Positions 1-5,799 of a stretch of DNA of 16,053 nucleotides are shown one piece after another. The notes under the pieces were generated by a model. That model saw nothing but the letters and a program-made list of their open reading frames with translations. It had not been told where the DNA came from and ran no database searches. Source of the DNA: an uncultured Brachyspira sp. (GTDB lineage Bacteria; Cyanobacteriota; Vampirovibrionia; Gastranaerophilales; Gastranaerophilaceae); contig ONYB01000029.1 of assembly GCA_900321895.1 (NCBI GenBank), positions 1 to 16,053 of the forward strand, read 5' to 3'. Position 1 is the first letter of the stretch, and each line of letters begins with the position of its first letter. The translations under genes were made by a program, and so were the position numbers.

Positions 1-69
1 CGTAGCTCAGCTGGATAGAGCATCTGCCTTCTAAGCAGAGGGTCGCGCGTTCGAATCGCGCCGGGCGTA
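1..69 (+). tRNA. trnR: tRNA-Arg (anticodon UCU), 5' end cut by window
   Basis: The anticodon stem TCTGC/GCAGA encloses the loop CTTCTAA, giving anticodon TCT, which reads AGA codons. The T arm is GCGCG-TTCGAAT-CGCGC at 45-61. The 3' acceptor strand CGGGCGT is at 62-68 with discriminator A69. Only the last two bases of the 5' acceptor strand (CG) are inside the window, so about five bases are missing. CCA is not encoded. A strong terminator follows directly, and a near-copy of its 3' end lies about 200 bp downstream, so this gene probably served as an integration site. Confidence 0.95.
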
Positions 70-112
70 AATTAAAGAGGATAGGATATATTCCTATCCT
101 CTTTAATTTTTG
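70..112 (+). terminator. Rho-independent terminator of tRNA-Arg
   Basis: A perfect 17-bp stem pairs 70-86 with 92-108 around a 5-nt loop (87-91), and the 3' arm runs straight into a T-rich tract at 107-111. It begins immediately after the tRNA discriminator base. The stem is AT-rich but unusually long, and no mismatch is seen. Confidence 0.9.
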
Positions 113-120
113 TTTGGTAG

Positions 121-240
121 CGTTGAGAACCGCAAAGTGCGTAAGCACTTGCGTGTTCGAGCGGGAGCGAGCTGAGGGTGGAGCAGTTTTGTTTGGAAGA
201 AACGTAAGTTTCTGAAAACAAAATGCGGAATTGCCGTTAA
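121..240. repeat. GC-rich structured intergenic repeat, copy A (two GNRA-loop hairpins)
   Basis: The first hairpin (131-153) is a 9-bp stem with one bulged A and the tetraloop GTAA at 141-144. The second (187-223) has the inner stem AGAAAC/GTTTCT closed by GTAA at 204-207 and an outer stem TTTTGTTT (187-194)/AAACAAAA (216-223). Between them lies a purine-rich G/C segment, with GAGCGAGC...GGTGGAGCA at 165-185. A similar segment followed by a GNRA hairpin occurs at the far end of the window (15987-16027). Composition contrasts with the AT-rich surroundings. No protein-coding potential is evident. Whether it is transcribed is unknown. Confidence 0.5.
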
Positions 241-257
241 ACGCGAGCGACCAAGAC

Positions 258-273
258 AATCGCGCCGGGCATA
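258..273 (+). other. Duplicate of tRNA-Arg 3' end, probable attachment-site (att) remnant
   Basis: Positions 258-273 match the tRNA 3' end (54-69) at 15 of 16 bases, with the one mismatch near the 3' end (G67 versus A271). The copy lies directly at the 3' end of a serine recombinase remnant read on the minus strand. Antisense tRNA sequence forming the tail of an integrase-type gene is a familiar outcome of integration at a tRNA 3' end. That this is a former attL/attR is an inference. Confidence 0.6.
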
Positions 274-503
274 TTTTGGGCGACAAGAAGCAAAATTAAC
301 GAAATATGAGAATGGTAAGTTACAGTCATAGCTTACCTTTTTGTTTTCTAAGGTGCAGTTCGATAGTAAATAATTAAGCATTTTTCTCTTTTCAGTACTA
401 CTTTGTCTAATGTATAGTTCGTATGCGTGTTTCAGCGTTTCGATAATACGTACGCCTTCGTCGTAGTATTTTTGTCAGCATTTCCGACTTGTTCATCAGA
501 TAT
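271..503 (-). pseudogene. C-terminal remnant of a large serine recombinase
   Basis: Minus-strand translation from about 468 gives YYDEGVRIIE, then HAYELYIRQSSTEKRKML, then LLSNCTLE and LPFSYFVNFASC. This is the typical end of large serine recombinases: a coiled region, a basic EKR(K/R)xLLxxLLSNCT block, then a short tail. In that frame there is a TGA at 475-477. One extra A in the A-run at 469-473 would restore continuity with DEQVGNADK upstream, ending at a second TGA (504-506). The resolvase catalytic domain, the zinc ribbon and most of the protein are absent, so this is a decayed fragment. The tail reads YARRDC in the att-like copy, parallel to YARRDSN encoded antisense in the intact tRNA. 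Confidence 0.7.
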
Positions 504-546
504 TCAAAGATAATGAATGATTATGCAGTCTTCGGAATTTCAAAAT

Positions 547-1227
547 CTACCCTTTTAATCTATATCCAAGGCCTCTTATTGTTTCAATGCTTGAACTAAT
601 ATTACCCAATTTTCTTCTTAAGTTTAATATTTGAACATCAATTGCGCGTTCTGATATATCAAATCCGTCGTCGCCTCTCAAGTACGAGAGTAGTTGAGAA
701 CGTGAAAATGCTACACCTACATTTGATACAAATATTTTTAAAATTTTGTATTCAAAGTTTGTAAGTTCAATCTCTTTATTATCAATTGTAACAACCTTCT
801 TAGCATCATCAATTTTAATATTTTGATAGGAGTAGGAAGAAAAATTAATATTTTTTAAATGGGCTTTTACTCTGGCAAGCAAAATTTTGTTGCTGAACGG
901 CTTTGAAATATAATCTATTGCACCGGATTCAAATCCATTTATAATATCCTCTTCCATTTTTTTTGCAGTAAGCATGATAACTTGAATATTTTTTAAATAT
1001 TCATCTTTTTTAATTTTTTTGCATAAAGAAAATCCGTCTAGTGATGGTAACATTACATCAAGTAAAATCAAATCAGGTTTTGCGGATTTAATAGTTTCAA
1101 GAGCTTCAGCCCCGTCAAAAGATTTTTTTATATTATAAAATCCATCAGATAAAAGTATTAATTCAATAAGCCTGTTAATCTGAGGTTCATCCTCAACAAT
1201 TAAAATCTTTGCACCAAATATGTCCAT
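547..1227 (-). CDS. OmpR/PhoB-family response regulator (orphan)
   Basis: This is a two-component transcription factor of 226 aa. The receiver domain (about 5-125) has the acidic pair E12-D13, phosphoacceptor D57 in LILLDVMLP, T87 and K109 in the SKP motif. The C-terminal winged helix-turn-helix (about 132-226) carries the recognition-helix pattern RAIDVQILNLRRKLG and the closing IRGLGYRL. I chose ATG at 1227 because the receiver normally starts a few residues before KILIVEDE. Longer frames start at 1242 or 1332 but add non-homologous residues. There is no Shine-Dalgarno, and TATAAT sits six bases upstream of the ATG, predicting leaderless translation. No histidine kinase is adjacent, so the partner is unknown. 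The divergent neighbour at 1431 could be a target, which is inference only. Confidence 0.93.
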   Translation of the reverse strand: MDIFGAKILIVEDEPQINRLIELILLSDGFYNIKKSFDGAEALETIKSAKPDLILLDVMLPSLDGFSLCKKIKKDEYLKNIQVIMLTAKKMEEDIINGFESGAIDYISKPFSNKILLARVKAHLKNINFSSYSYQNIKIDDAKKVVTIDNKEIELTNFEYKILKIFVSNVGVAFSRSQLLSYLRGDDGFDISERAIDVQILNLRRKLGNISSSIETIRGLGYRLKG

Positions 1228-1233
1228 GTTTTT

Positions 1234-1239
1234 ATTATA
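1234..1239 (-). promoter_or_regulatory. -10 box (TATAAT) of response regulator gene, leaderless geometry
   Basis: A perfect TATAAT on the minus strand is followed by AAAAAC and then ATG (1227). Counting the -10 hexamer as -12 to -7 puts +1 on the A of the start codon. No convincing -35 is visible at 16-18 bp spacing, so this is the weakest of the three leaderless-type promoters in the window. Confidence 0.5.
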
Positions 1240-1403
1240 CATGAGATATGTTGTAATATTATTAACAAGCTTAAAATTTATTAGAACTAAACCGGTGAGG
1301 GCGTGCTTATATGCACTAAAGTTACTGCTCATTTTTGAATTTAGTACTCTGCAAACTTTTTACGTTAATTTTTGTAACAAAAAGGCAATTATTTAACTCA
1401 TTC

Positions 1404-1419
1404 ATACTTTATATATATA
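1404..1419 (+). promoter_or_regulatory. Promoter-like AT element shared with the 8991 gene
   Basis: ATACTTTATATATATA (16 nt) ends at the Shine-Dalgarno of the 1431 gene. The identical 16-mer occurs on the minus strand at 9016-9031, upstream of the 8491-8991 gene. It contains -10-like hexamers (TATATA). The sequence is low in complexity, so chance similarity is possible. Confidence 0.35.
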
Positions 1420-1430
1420 GGAGAGTATAC

Positions 1431-2189
1431 ATGAGCGATGACGCTTTTAACAATTTTATAAAACTTTGCGACGAGAATGGATTGGACAAAGAGCTTTTAA
1501 AGAATCCTTCGTTAACCAAAATTGTCTATCATTTGGAAAGCTTCGGAAACAATTTTGGCGAACGGGCTGAAAATTGGATAAAAAATATCGGCAGAAAAGG
1601 AGACAAAGCTCCTAATCCGGCTCAGGCATTGCCGCCGTCACAGGTTGTTATAAATTATCTTGAGCCGAATGCACCTACAACTCTTCATAATGTGTTTGTA
1701 AATACGGAAAGGAAAAGAAAACCATTTTTTACAAAAACAACCGAAATTTTTTCAGGATTGTCTTACGGAATAAGGAATTGGGACGGAGAGGCAACTAAAA
1801 ATCTTTCTGAAAAAGAAGATTTAACATTTATTTTAGGAGAGCATGTAGGAATAAAATATGAAGTTCGCAAAGATGAAATGTCACATTCAGAACTGAGTTT
1901 GCACCATAACAATAGAAACAGCAGAAATGAACTTGAATATTATATAGAAAATCCTATGTCAAATACGAGCGTTTCTGTTTTTAATCAAAAAGAAAACTAT
2001 GGCACAACTTTTTCTTATTATAACAAGATTAAAAAAGTATCCTTTGGCGCTTCGGCTGACAGGTACAGCAGTTCAATGAGCATAAATTGGCAACCAAGTG
2101 ACAAGATTAAGCTGGGCGGATATGCAAACTATAATTACAAAGATAATGTTAATAACAGTATTGGTATGCATGGAAGTATTGAATTATAA
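1431..2189 (+). CDS. Unrecognised protein with beta-strand-rich C-terminal half
   Basis: This 252-aa protein is not one I recognise. ATG at 1431 is chosen because AGGAGA (1419-1424) lies six bases upstream; the in-frame extension to 1335 lacks such support. Residues 1-55 look helical and charged, and a Pro/Ala linker (about 59-82) follows. From about 100 to the end the sequence alternates polar and hydrophobic/aromatic residues in short strands (for example VSVFNQKENYGTTFSYY and KLGGYANYNYK), resembling repeated beta-hairpins of barrel or beta-helix proteins. No signal peptide or membrane helix is seen, so outer-membrane location is not supported. It is transcribed divergently from the response regulator. 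Its upstream ATACTTTATATATATA also occurs before the gene at 8491-8991. Confidence 0.8.
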   Translation: MSDDAFNNFIKLCDENGLDKELLKNPSLTKIVYHLESFGNNFGERAENWIKNIGRKGDKAPNPAQALPPSQVVINYLEPNAPTTLHNVFVNTERKRKPFFTKTTEIFSGLSYGIRNWDGEATKNLSEKEDLTFILGEHVGIKYEVRKDEMSHSELSLHHNNRNSRNELEYYIENPMSNTSVSVFNQKENYGTTFSYYNKIKKVSFGASADRYSSSMSINWQPSDKIKLGGYANYNYKDNVNNSIGMHGSIEL

Positions 2190-2623
2190 AAATAGTAGAC
2201 AGGTTGGTTTTTCAATTGCATAAAGACAGTCGATCTAATAGAGTAAATGACTGATTCATCAAATACCGGTTCTTCCATTGGTTGTAGTTGAACTATCGAT
2301 GATTTTAGATTTACGGGCTTGCCTATATCAGATGTAAGTTGTGCAATCTCAGCTTTCAACGAACTTCTTACATCAGCATCTTGTCTAACAGCACCTGCTT
2401 TATTAAGCATTCCCAGATAATTGTTATAATCTTCAAGTGTTGCTTCTGTTTCAGGAGTTGGCTCTAACTCTCTCCGCAGGGGAGAGGACTTTGTCCGTGT
2501 GGTATTATTACCCTCTCCTGCTTCCTCCCTGAACTGCGAAAGCGGGTTGTGGTGAGGGGTAAATTTATCAAAAAAAACTTGTTCCCTCCCTAGGGGGAGG
2601 GCTAGAGAGAGGGTAAAAGAACA
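2135..2623 (-). pseudogene. Open frame through palindromic repeats, probable gene remnant
   Basis: On the minus strand the frame is open for 162 codons between a TAA at 2626-2624 and the stop at 2137-2135. The upstream 40-50 codons are the repeat cluster itself. From about residue 52 the sequence looks protein-like: EPTPETEATLEDYNNYLG, then MLNKAGAVRQDADVRSSLKA, and then EIAQLTSDIGKPVNL. The first ATG is at 2410 and has no good Shine-Dalgarno. The 3' end runs antisense into the 1431-2189 gene and becomes hydrophobic, unlike a natural C-terminus. I do not recognise the family. The likeliest reading is a 3'-truncated, repeat-invaded remnant; a real small protein from 2410 is less likely. Confidence 0.3.
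2468..2617. repeat. Cluster of G/C-rich REP-like palindromes
   Basis: Three palindromic units of the CCCTC/GAGGG type are packed here. CTCTCC (2470-2475) pairs with GGAGAG (2481-2486). CCCTCTCC near 2511 faces GGTGAGGGG near 2551-2559. CCCTCCC (2584-2590) pairs with GGGAGGG (2595-2601) over a 4-nt loop, followed by GAGAGAGGG. These resemble the widespread REP/MITE-like palindromes of bacterial intergenic regions. The rest of this gap between genes (2190-2467) holds only the decayed frame described separately. Confidence 0.7.
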
Positions 2624-2675
2624 TTAAGTAAGCATATAGTTTTGTAGGTTGGGTTTTCTCCCAACAATAATTGTT

Positions 2676-2715
2676 TACAAAAAAATAGGAAGTGAAAATC
2701 ATCACTTCCTATTTT
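2676..2715 (-). terminator. Rho-independent terminator of the GGGtGRT operon
   Basis: A 14-bp perfect stem pairs 2682-2695 with 2702-2715 over a 6-nt loop (2696-2701). On the minus strand the stem is followed by a T-run. It lies about 45 bp past the stop codon of the GGGtGRT gene. A smaller GTTGGG/CCCAAC hairpin lies just beyond, near 2648-2665. Confidence 0.85.
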
Positions 2716-2761
2716 ATGAATTTACATTAAACAACTTATGTGTTCAACCAATCAAATATAT

Positions 2762-3766
2762 TTACCCCTTCATAGCGTTTTCAACAGCAACTGCTACAGC
2801 TACGGTTGCGCCTACCATTGGGTTGTTGCCCATACCGATAACGCCCATCATCTCAACGTGAGCAGGAACAGAAGATGAACCTGCGAATTGAGCATCACCG
2901 TGCATTCTACCCATAGTATCTGTCATACCGTATGATGCAGGACCTGCTGCAACATTATCAGGGTGAAGTGTTCTTCCTGTACCACCGCCTGATGCTACTG
3001 AGAAGTATTTTCTACCATTTTCCCAGCACCATTTTTTGTAAGTACCTGCTACAGGGTGTTGAAAACGAGTTGGGTTAGTTGAGTTACCTGTGATAGATAC
3101 GTCAACACCTTCTTTAATCATAATCGCAACACCTTCAGAAACGTCATCAGCACCATAGCATCTGATTTCGCCTCTTTCGCCTTCTGAAAATCTTGTTTCT
3201 TTAGCGATTTTCAATTCGCCTGTTTTGTAATCGTATTGAGTTTCAACAGCTGTAAAACCGTTAATTCTTGAGATTACATAAGCTGCGTCTTTACCAAGAC
3301 CGTTCAAGATAACTCTCAAAGGATTTTTTCTAACTTTGTTAGCGTTTCTTGCGATACCGATAGCACCTTCAGCAGCAGCGAAAGATTCGTGACCTGCCAA
3401 GAAACAGAAACATTGAGTTTCTTCTCTCAAAAGCATAGCAGCCAAGTTACCGTGACCGATACCAACTTTTCTTGTGTCGCCTACTGAACCTGGAACACAG
3501 AATGCTTGCAAACCTTCACCAATTAATGAAGCTGCGTCAGCTGCTGTAGCTGCCTGTTTTTTCAATGCAATAGCTGCACCCAAAGTGTATGCCCATACAG
3601 CGTTATCAAAAGCGATAGGCTGAATTCCTTTAACAATAGCTTCAACATCAATACCGTTTGATTTACAAAGTTCTTGAGCTTCTTCCAAAGATTTGAAGCC
3701 ATATTCAGGTAAAACTTTGTTCAATTTAGCTTGACGTCTGTCTTGTCCTTCAAATTTTACTGTCAT
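2762..3766 (-). CDS. GGGtGRT protein
   Basis: This 334-aa protein carries the family signature GGGTGRT at residues 260-266. Other conserved-looking blocks are GSVGDTRKVGIGHGNLAAM (93-111), CFCFLAGHESFAAAEGAIGI (119-138), TGNSTNPTRFQHPVAGTYKK (226-245) and GMGNNPMVGATVAVAVAVEN at the C-terminus. Cysteines at 34, 90, 119, 121, 203 and 247 could be redox or metal ligands. The family is recognised by its motif and by its usual place next to a NifU-like scaffold, exactly as here; its biochemical role is not established to my knowledge. The start is supported by AAGAGGA seven bases before the ATG. It is the second gene of a minus-strand operon, 129 bp behind the NifU-like gene, and is closed by a strong terminator. 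An iron-sulfur related role is inferred from context. Confidence 0.93.
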   Translation of the reverse strand: MTVKFEGQDRRQAKLNKVLPEYGFKSLEEAQELCKSNGIDVEAIVKGIQPIAFDNAVWAYTLGAAIALKKQAATAADAASLIGEGLQAFCVPGSVGDTRKVGIGHGNLAAMLLREETQCFCFLAGHESFAAAEGAIGIARNANKVRKNPLRVILNGLGKDAAYVISRINGFTAVETQYDYKTGELKIAKETRFSEGERGEIRCYGADDVSEGVAIMIKEGVDVSITGNSTNPTRFQHPVAGTYKKWCWENGRKYFSVASGGGTGRTLHPDNVAAGPASYGMTDTMGRMHGDAQFAGSSSVPAHVEMMGVIGMGNNPMVGATVAVAVAVENAMKG

Positions 3767-3857
3767 TTTATTTTCCTCTTAATTTTTGTTATACAAATTG
3801 TTCAAGAATAAAGTAACCGCTAACTAAGTAAATCCACCTCTTTAAACGTAAAGAACT

Positions 3858-3889
3858 TCTTCACTTATTAACTTATTTACTTATTCACT
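3858..3889 (-). repeat. Period-8 short tandem repeat (consensus AGTRAATA)
   Basis: Read on the minus strand, four adjacent octamers occur: AGTGAATA, AGTAAATA, AGTTAATA and AGTGAAGA. They sit in the 129-bp spacer between the NifU-like and GGGtGRT genes. Twenty bases (3871-3890) recur exactly, inverted, at 8363-8382. The same spacer also contains ATAAAGTAAC and ACGTAAAGAACTT, which have near matches after clpB. Confidence 0.7.
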
Positions 3890-3895
3890 TCCTAA

Positions 3896-4600
3896 CTAGT
3901 CAACTCTTGGGTCGATTTTCTTAACAGCTTCAGCAAATCTGCCGTATGTGCTTGTGAATTTTTCAAGAGCTTCTTTTGGATCCATGCCTTTTTTAACAGC
4001 ATCCATAAATTTACCCATGTGAACAAACTTGTAACCGATAATTTCATCGTTTTTATCCAAGCCGAGTTCAAGAACATAGCCTTCTGCCAATTCCAAATAT
4101 CTAGGCCCTTTTTGTTTAGTTGAGTAAATTGTACCGACTTGAGAACGCAAACCTTTACCCAAGTCTTCAAGACCTGCACCTACCGGCAAACCATTGTCAG
4201 AAAAAGCTGTTTGAGTTCTACCGTAAACGATTTGCAAGAACAATTCTCTCATTGCAACGTTAATAGCGTCACAAACCAAGTCAGTGTTCAAAGCTTCAAG
4301 AATAGTTTTACCAGGGAGGATTTCACCCGCCATAGCTGCTGAGTGAGTCATACCTGAACATCCGATAGTTTCTACCAATGCTTCTTGAATAATACCGTCT
4401 TTAACATTAAGAGTTAATTTACAAGTACCTTGTTGCGGAGCACAACATCCACAACCGTGAGTCAAGCCTGAAATCTGTTTGATTTCTTTAACTTTTGTCC
4501 AATCACCTTCTTGAGGGATAGGAGCAGGCTCGCCTTTAACGCCACGTTTTACGCAGCACATTTCTTCTACTTCTTTTGTAATTTGTATACGATCCAACAT
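3896..4600 (-). CDS. NifU/IscU-like iron-sulfur cluster scaffold protein
   Basis: This 234-aa protein resembles the NifU N-terminal (IscU-type) scaffold fold, with extra sequence at both ends. The block TIGCSGMTHSAAMAGEILPG (78-97) followed by KTILEAL aligns with the second ligand-cysteine region of IscU, placing C81 as that ligand. C110, just before DAINVAMREL, sits close to the third IscU cysteine. A CxCC cluster (C50, C52, C53) and C60 precede them, and C15-C16 lie at the N-terminus. After about residue 165 there is a tail absent from ordinary IscU. It is the first gene of the operon with the GGGtGRT gene. ATG at 4600 has AAGGGAG nine bases upstream and a strong sigma-70 promoter. It could assemble or hand over Fe-S clusters to the GGGtGRT protein, which is inference. 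Confidence 0.88.
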   Translation of the reverse strand: MLDRIQITKEVEEMCCVKRGVKGEPAPIPQEGDWTKVKEIKQISGLTHGCGCCAPQQGTCKLTLNVKDGIIQEALVETIGCSGMTHSAAMAGEILPGKTILEALNTDLVCDAINVAMRELFLQIVYGRTQTAFSDNGLPVGAGLEDLGKGLRSQVGTIYSTKQKGPRYLELAEGYVLELGLDKNDEIIGYKFVHMGKFMDAVKKGMDPKEALEKFTSTYGRFAEAVKKIDPRVD

Positions 4601-4625
4601 TTTCTATACTCCCTTCGGTTATATA

Positions 4626-4661
4626 CAAGATAATTTTACGTTGCTCAAACCCCGATGTCAA
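4626..4661 (-). promoter_or_regulatory. Sigma-70 promoter of the NifU-like/GGGtGRT operon with overlapping dyad
   Basis: On the minus strand, a perfect TTGACA (4656-4661) and TAAAAT (4633-4638) are 17 bp apart, putting +1 near 4626 and giving a 25-nt leader. A dyad GTTGCT/AGCAAC (4640-4645 and 4661-4666) brackets the spacer with half-site centres 21 bp apart, about two helical turns, which would suit a dimeric repressor. The promoter starts only about 10 bp after the upstream gene's stop codon. Confidence 0.75.
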
Positions 4662-4671
4662 GCAACAGCAC

Positions 4672-5676
4672 CTATTTTGAGTATTTCTGTTTTACAAGCT
4701 CTCGCAGTTTTTGAGCCTGTTCAGATTTGCGAAAATCAAGTGCCAAACGGGTTAATTTTTTGCGTAATCTTTTTTCAACTTGTGGAATATCATCTCTAAA
4801 AATCGGGATTAGTTGAACCAATTTTTGTTCACATTTTCTGTAGGTGATTACCTCTTCCTTAAAAAAGTCCATAAGCGACAATTCGTCCTTGTTTACAAAA
4901 AATCTTTCCATTGGGAGATAATCAAACGAAAACTCTCTGCATTTTTCAAACTCTTCATTAAATTCCTTTGCATTTGCAAAATTCTTTTTCACAAGCATGC
5001 GAGCGTTATCGAGAGAAACGAGATTTCTTGCGTGGAAAACCTCTTCTTTTTCAGGAAAAAGTTTAATCGTAAGCAAATCATTTATGAGTGGAAATTTTTT
5101 CACCGCAACATCATGCCTGCCGAGGTCGTTACTATCGAAGTCTTTCATAAGCTCTTTACGATATTTTCTGAGCTCTTTCCATTCTTGATCATTTTCCAGT
5201 TTTGCAACACTTTTTCTAACAGTTTTTACACAACGCTCTTGAGCTTCGTGAAACTTGTTTGACCAGTCCTGATAATAATTTTTGACCTTTCTGATATCTT
5301 TAGAAGATTTTACCTTTGTAACACCGATTTCGTCATACAAAAAACTCTTTGGCAAACCTTCTTCGATAAGTTCATTTATAGCAACATCACGCTGATATAA
5401 ATATTGCTTTTTCAACTGCCCCTTCAATTCGGCAATCTCCCTTGTAATTTTTTTGTCCTTGTAAATCTGAAGGCTTTTGGCGACAACAACTCCCCCGCCA
5501 ATCACGGCAAGCCCAGCAAGCCCGAGCGTCAACATTTTGGACGATTTTTGAGGATTATTCTCTTCCTTCTTTTCAATTTGAGGTTTGGTATTGTTTTGAG
5601 GCACGGCAGACACGGGCGTCATGTAAAAAGAACGATTACCTCCCACACCTATTGAATTTAGTAGTGTTTCTGACAT
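4672..5676 (-). CDS. Single-pass membrane protein of unknown function
   Basis: I do not recognise this 334-aa protein. Residues 1-48 are a polar, Pro/Asn/Lys-rich segment, followed by one hydrophobic helix at about 49-66 (LTLGLAGLAVIGGGVVVA). The remaining 265 or so residues are highly charged and probably helical or coiled-coil, with many Lys/Glu heptad-like stretches. No catalytic motif is visible. The window also allows a GTG start at 5679, but GAGG lies five bases before ATG 5676 and only two before the GTG, so ATG is preferred. It is followed within about 10 bp by the promoter of the Fe-S operon, so it is probably a separate transcription unit. A structural or cell-envelope-associated role is a guess. 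Confidence 0.85.
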   Translation of the reverse strand: MSETLLNSIGVGGNRSFYMTPVSAVPQNNTKPQIEKKEENNPQKSSKMLTLGLAGLAVIGGGVVVAKSLQIYKDKKITREIAELKGQLKKQYLYQRDVAINELIEEGLPKSFLYDEIGVTKVKSSKDIRKVKNYYQDWSNKFHEAQERCVKTVRKSVAKLENDQEWKELRKYRKELMKDFDSNDLGRHDVAVKKFPLINDLLTIKLFPEKEEVFHARNLVSLDNARMLVKKNFANAKEFNEEFEKCREFSFDYLPMERFFVNKDELSLMDFFKEEVITYRKCEQKLVQLIPIFRDDIPQVEKRLRKKLTRLALDFRKSEQAQKLRELVKQKYSK

Positions 5677-5799
5677 CACAACCTCAATTTGTTAGAATAT
5701 TCTTTTTATTAAAAATTCAAACATGATTTTTTTTGCTACCGAATTTTGAATTTTTACCTGCGAATTTGAGGAAACGACAACCTCTTCGCCTGCTGAAAT

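Noticed and set aside
314..347. Plus-strand hairpin GGTAAG/CTTACC followed by a T-run, like a terminator ending a small RNA from 113 to 347.
   Set aside because: The hairpin lies within the minus-strand serine recombinase remnant (codons VSYDCNLP), and no promoter is visible between 113 and 313. It is probably coincidence, though a transcript from copy A could use it.
103..381. A 92-codon minus-strand frame beginning MLNYLLSN.
   Set aside because: Not a gene by itself. Its first 30 or so residues are the end of the serine recombinase remnant, and the rest is read-through of the att copy and structured repeat.
1227..1332. Longer starts of the response regulator at 1242 or 1332.
   Set aside because: The added residues lie before the receiver domain, are not family-like, and have no ribosome-binding site; the 1242 codon overlaps the -10 region.
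3858..3889. A CRISPR-like array.
   Set aside because: The units are 8 bp and contiguous with no spacers.
4813..5262. A 149-codon plus-strand frame opposite the membrane protein gene.
   Set aside because: Phe/Lys-rich shadow of the Lys/Glu-rich minus-strand gene, with no start signals.
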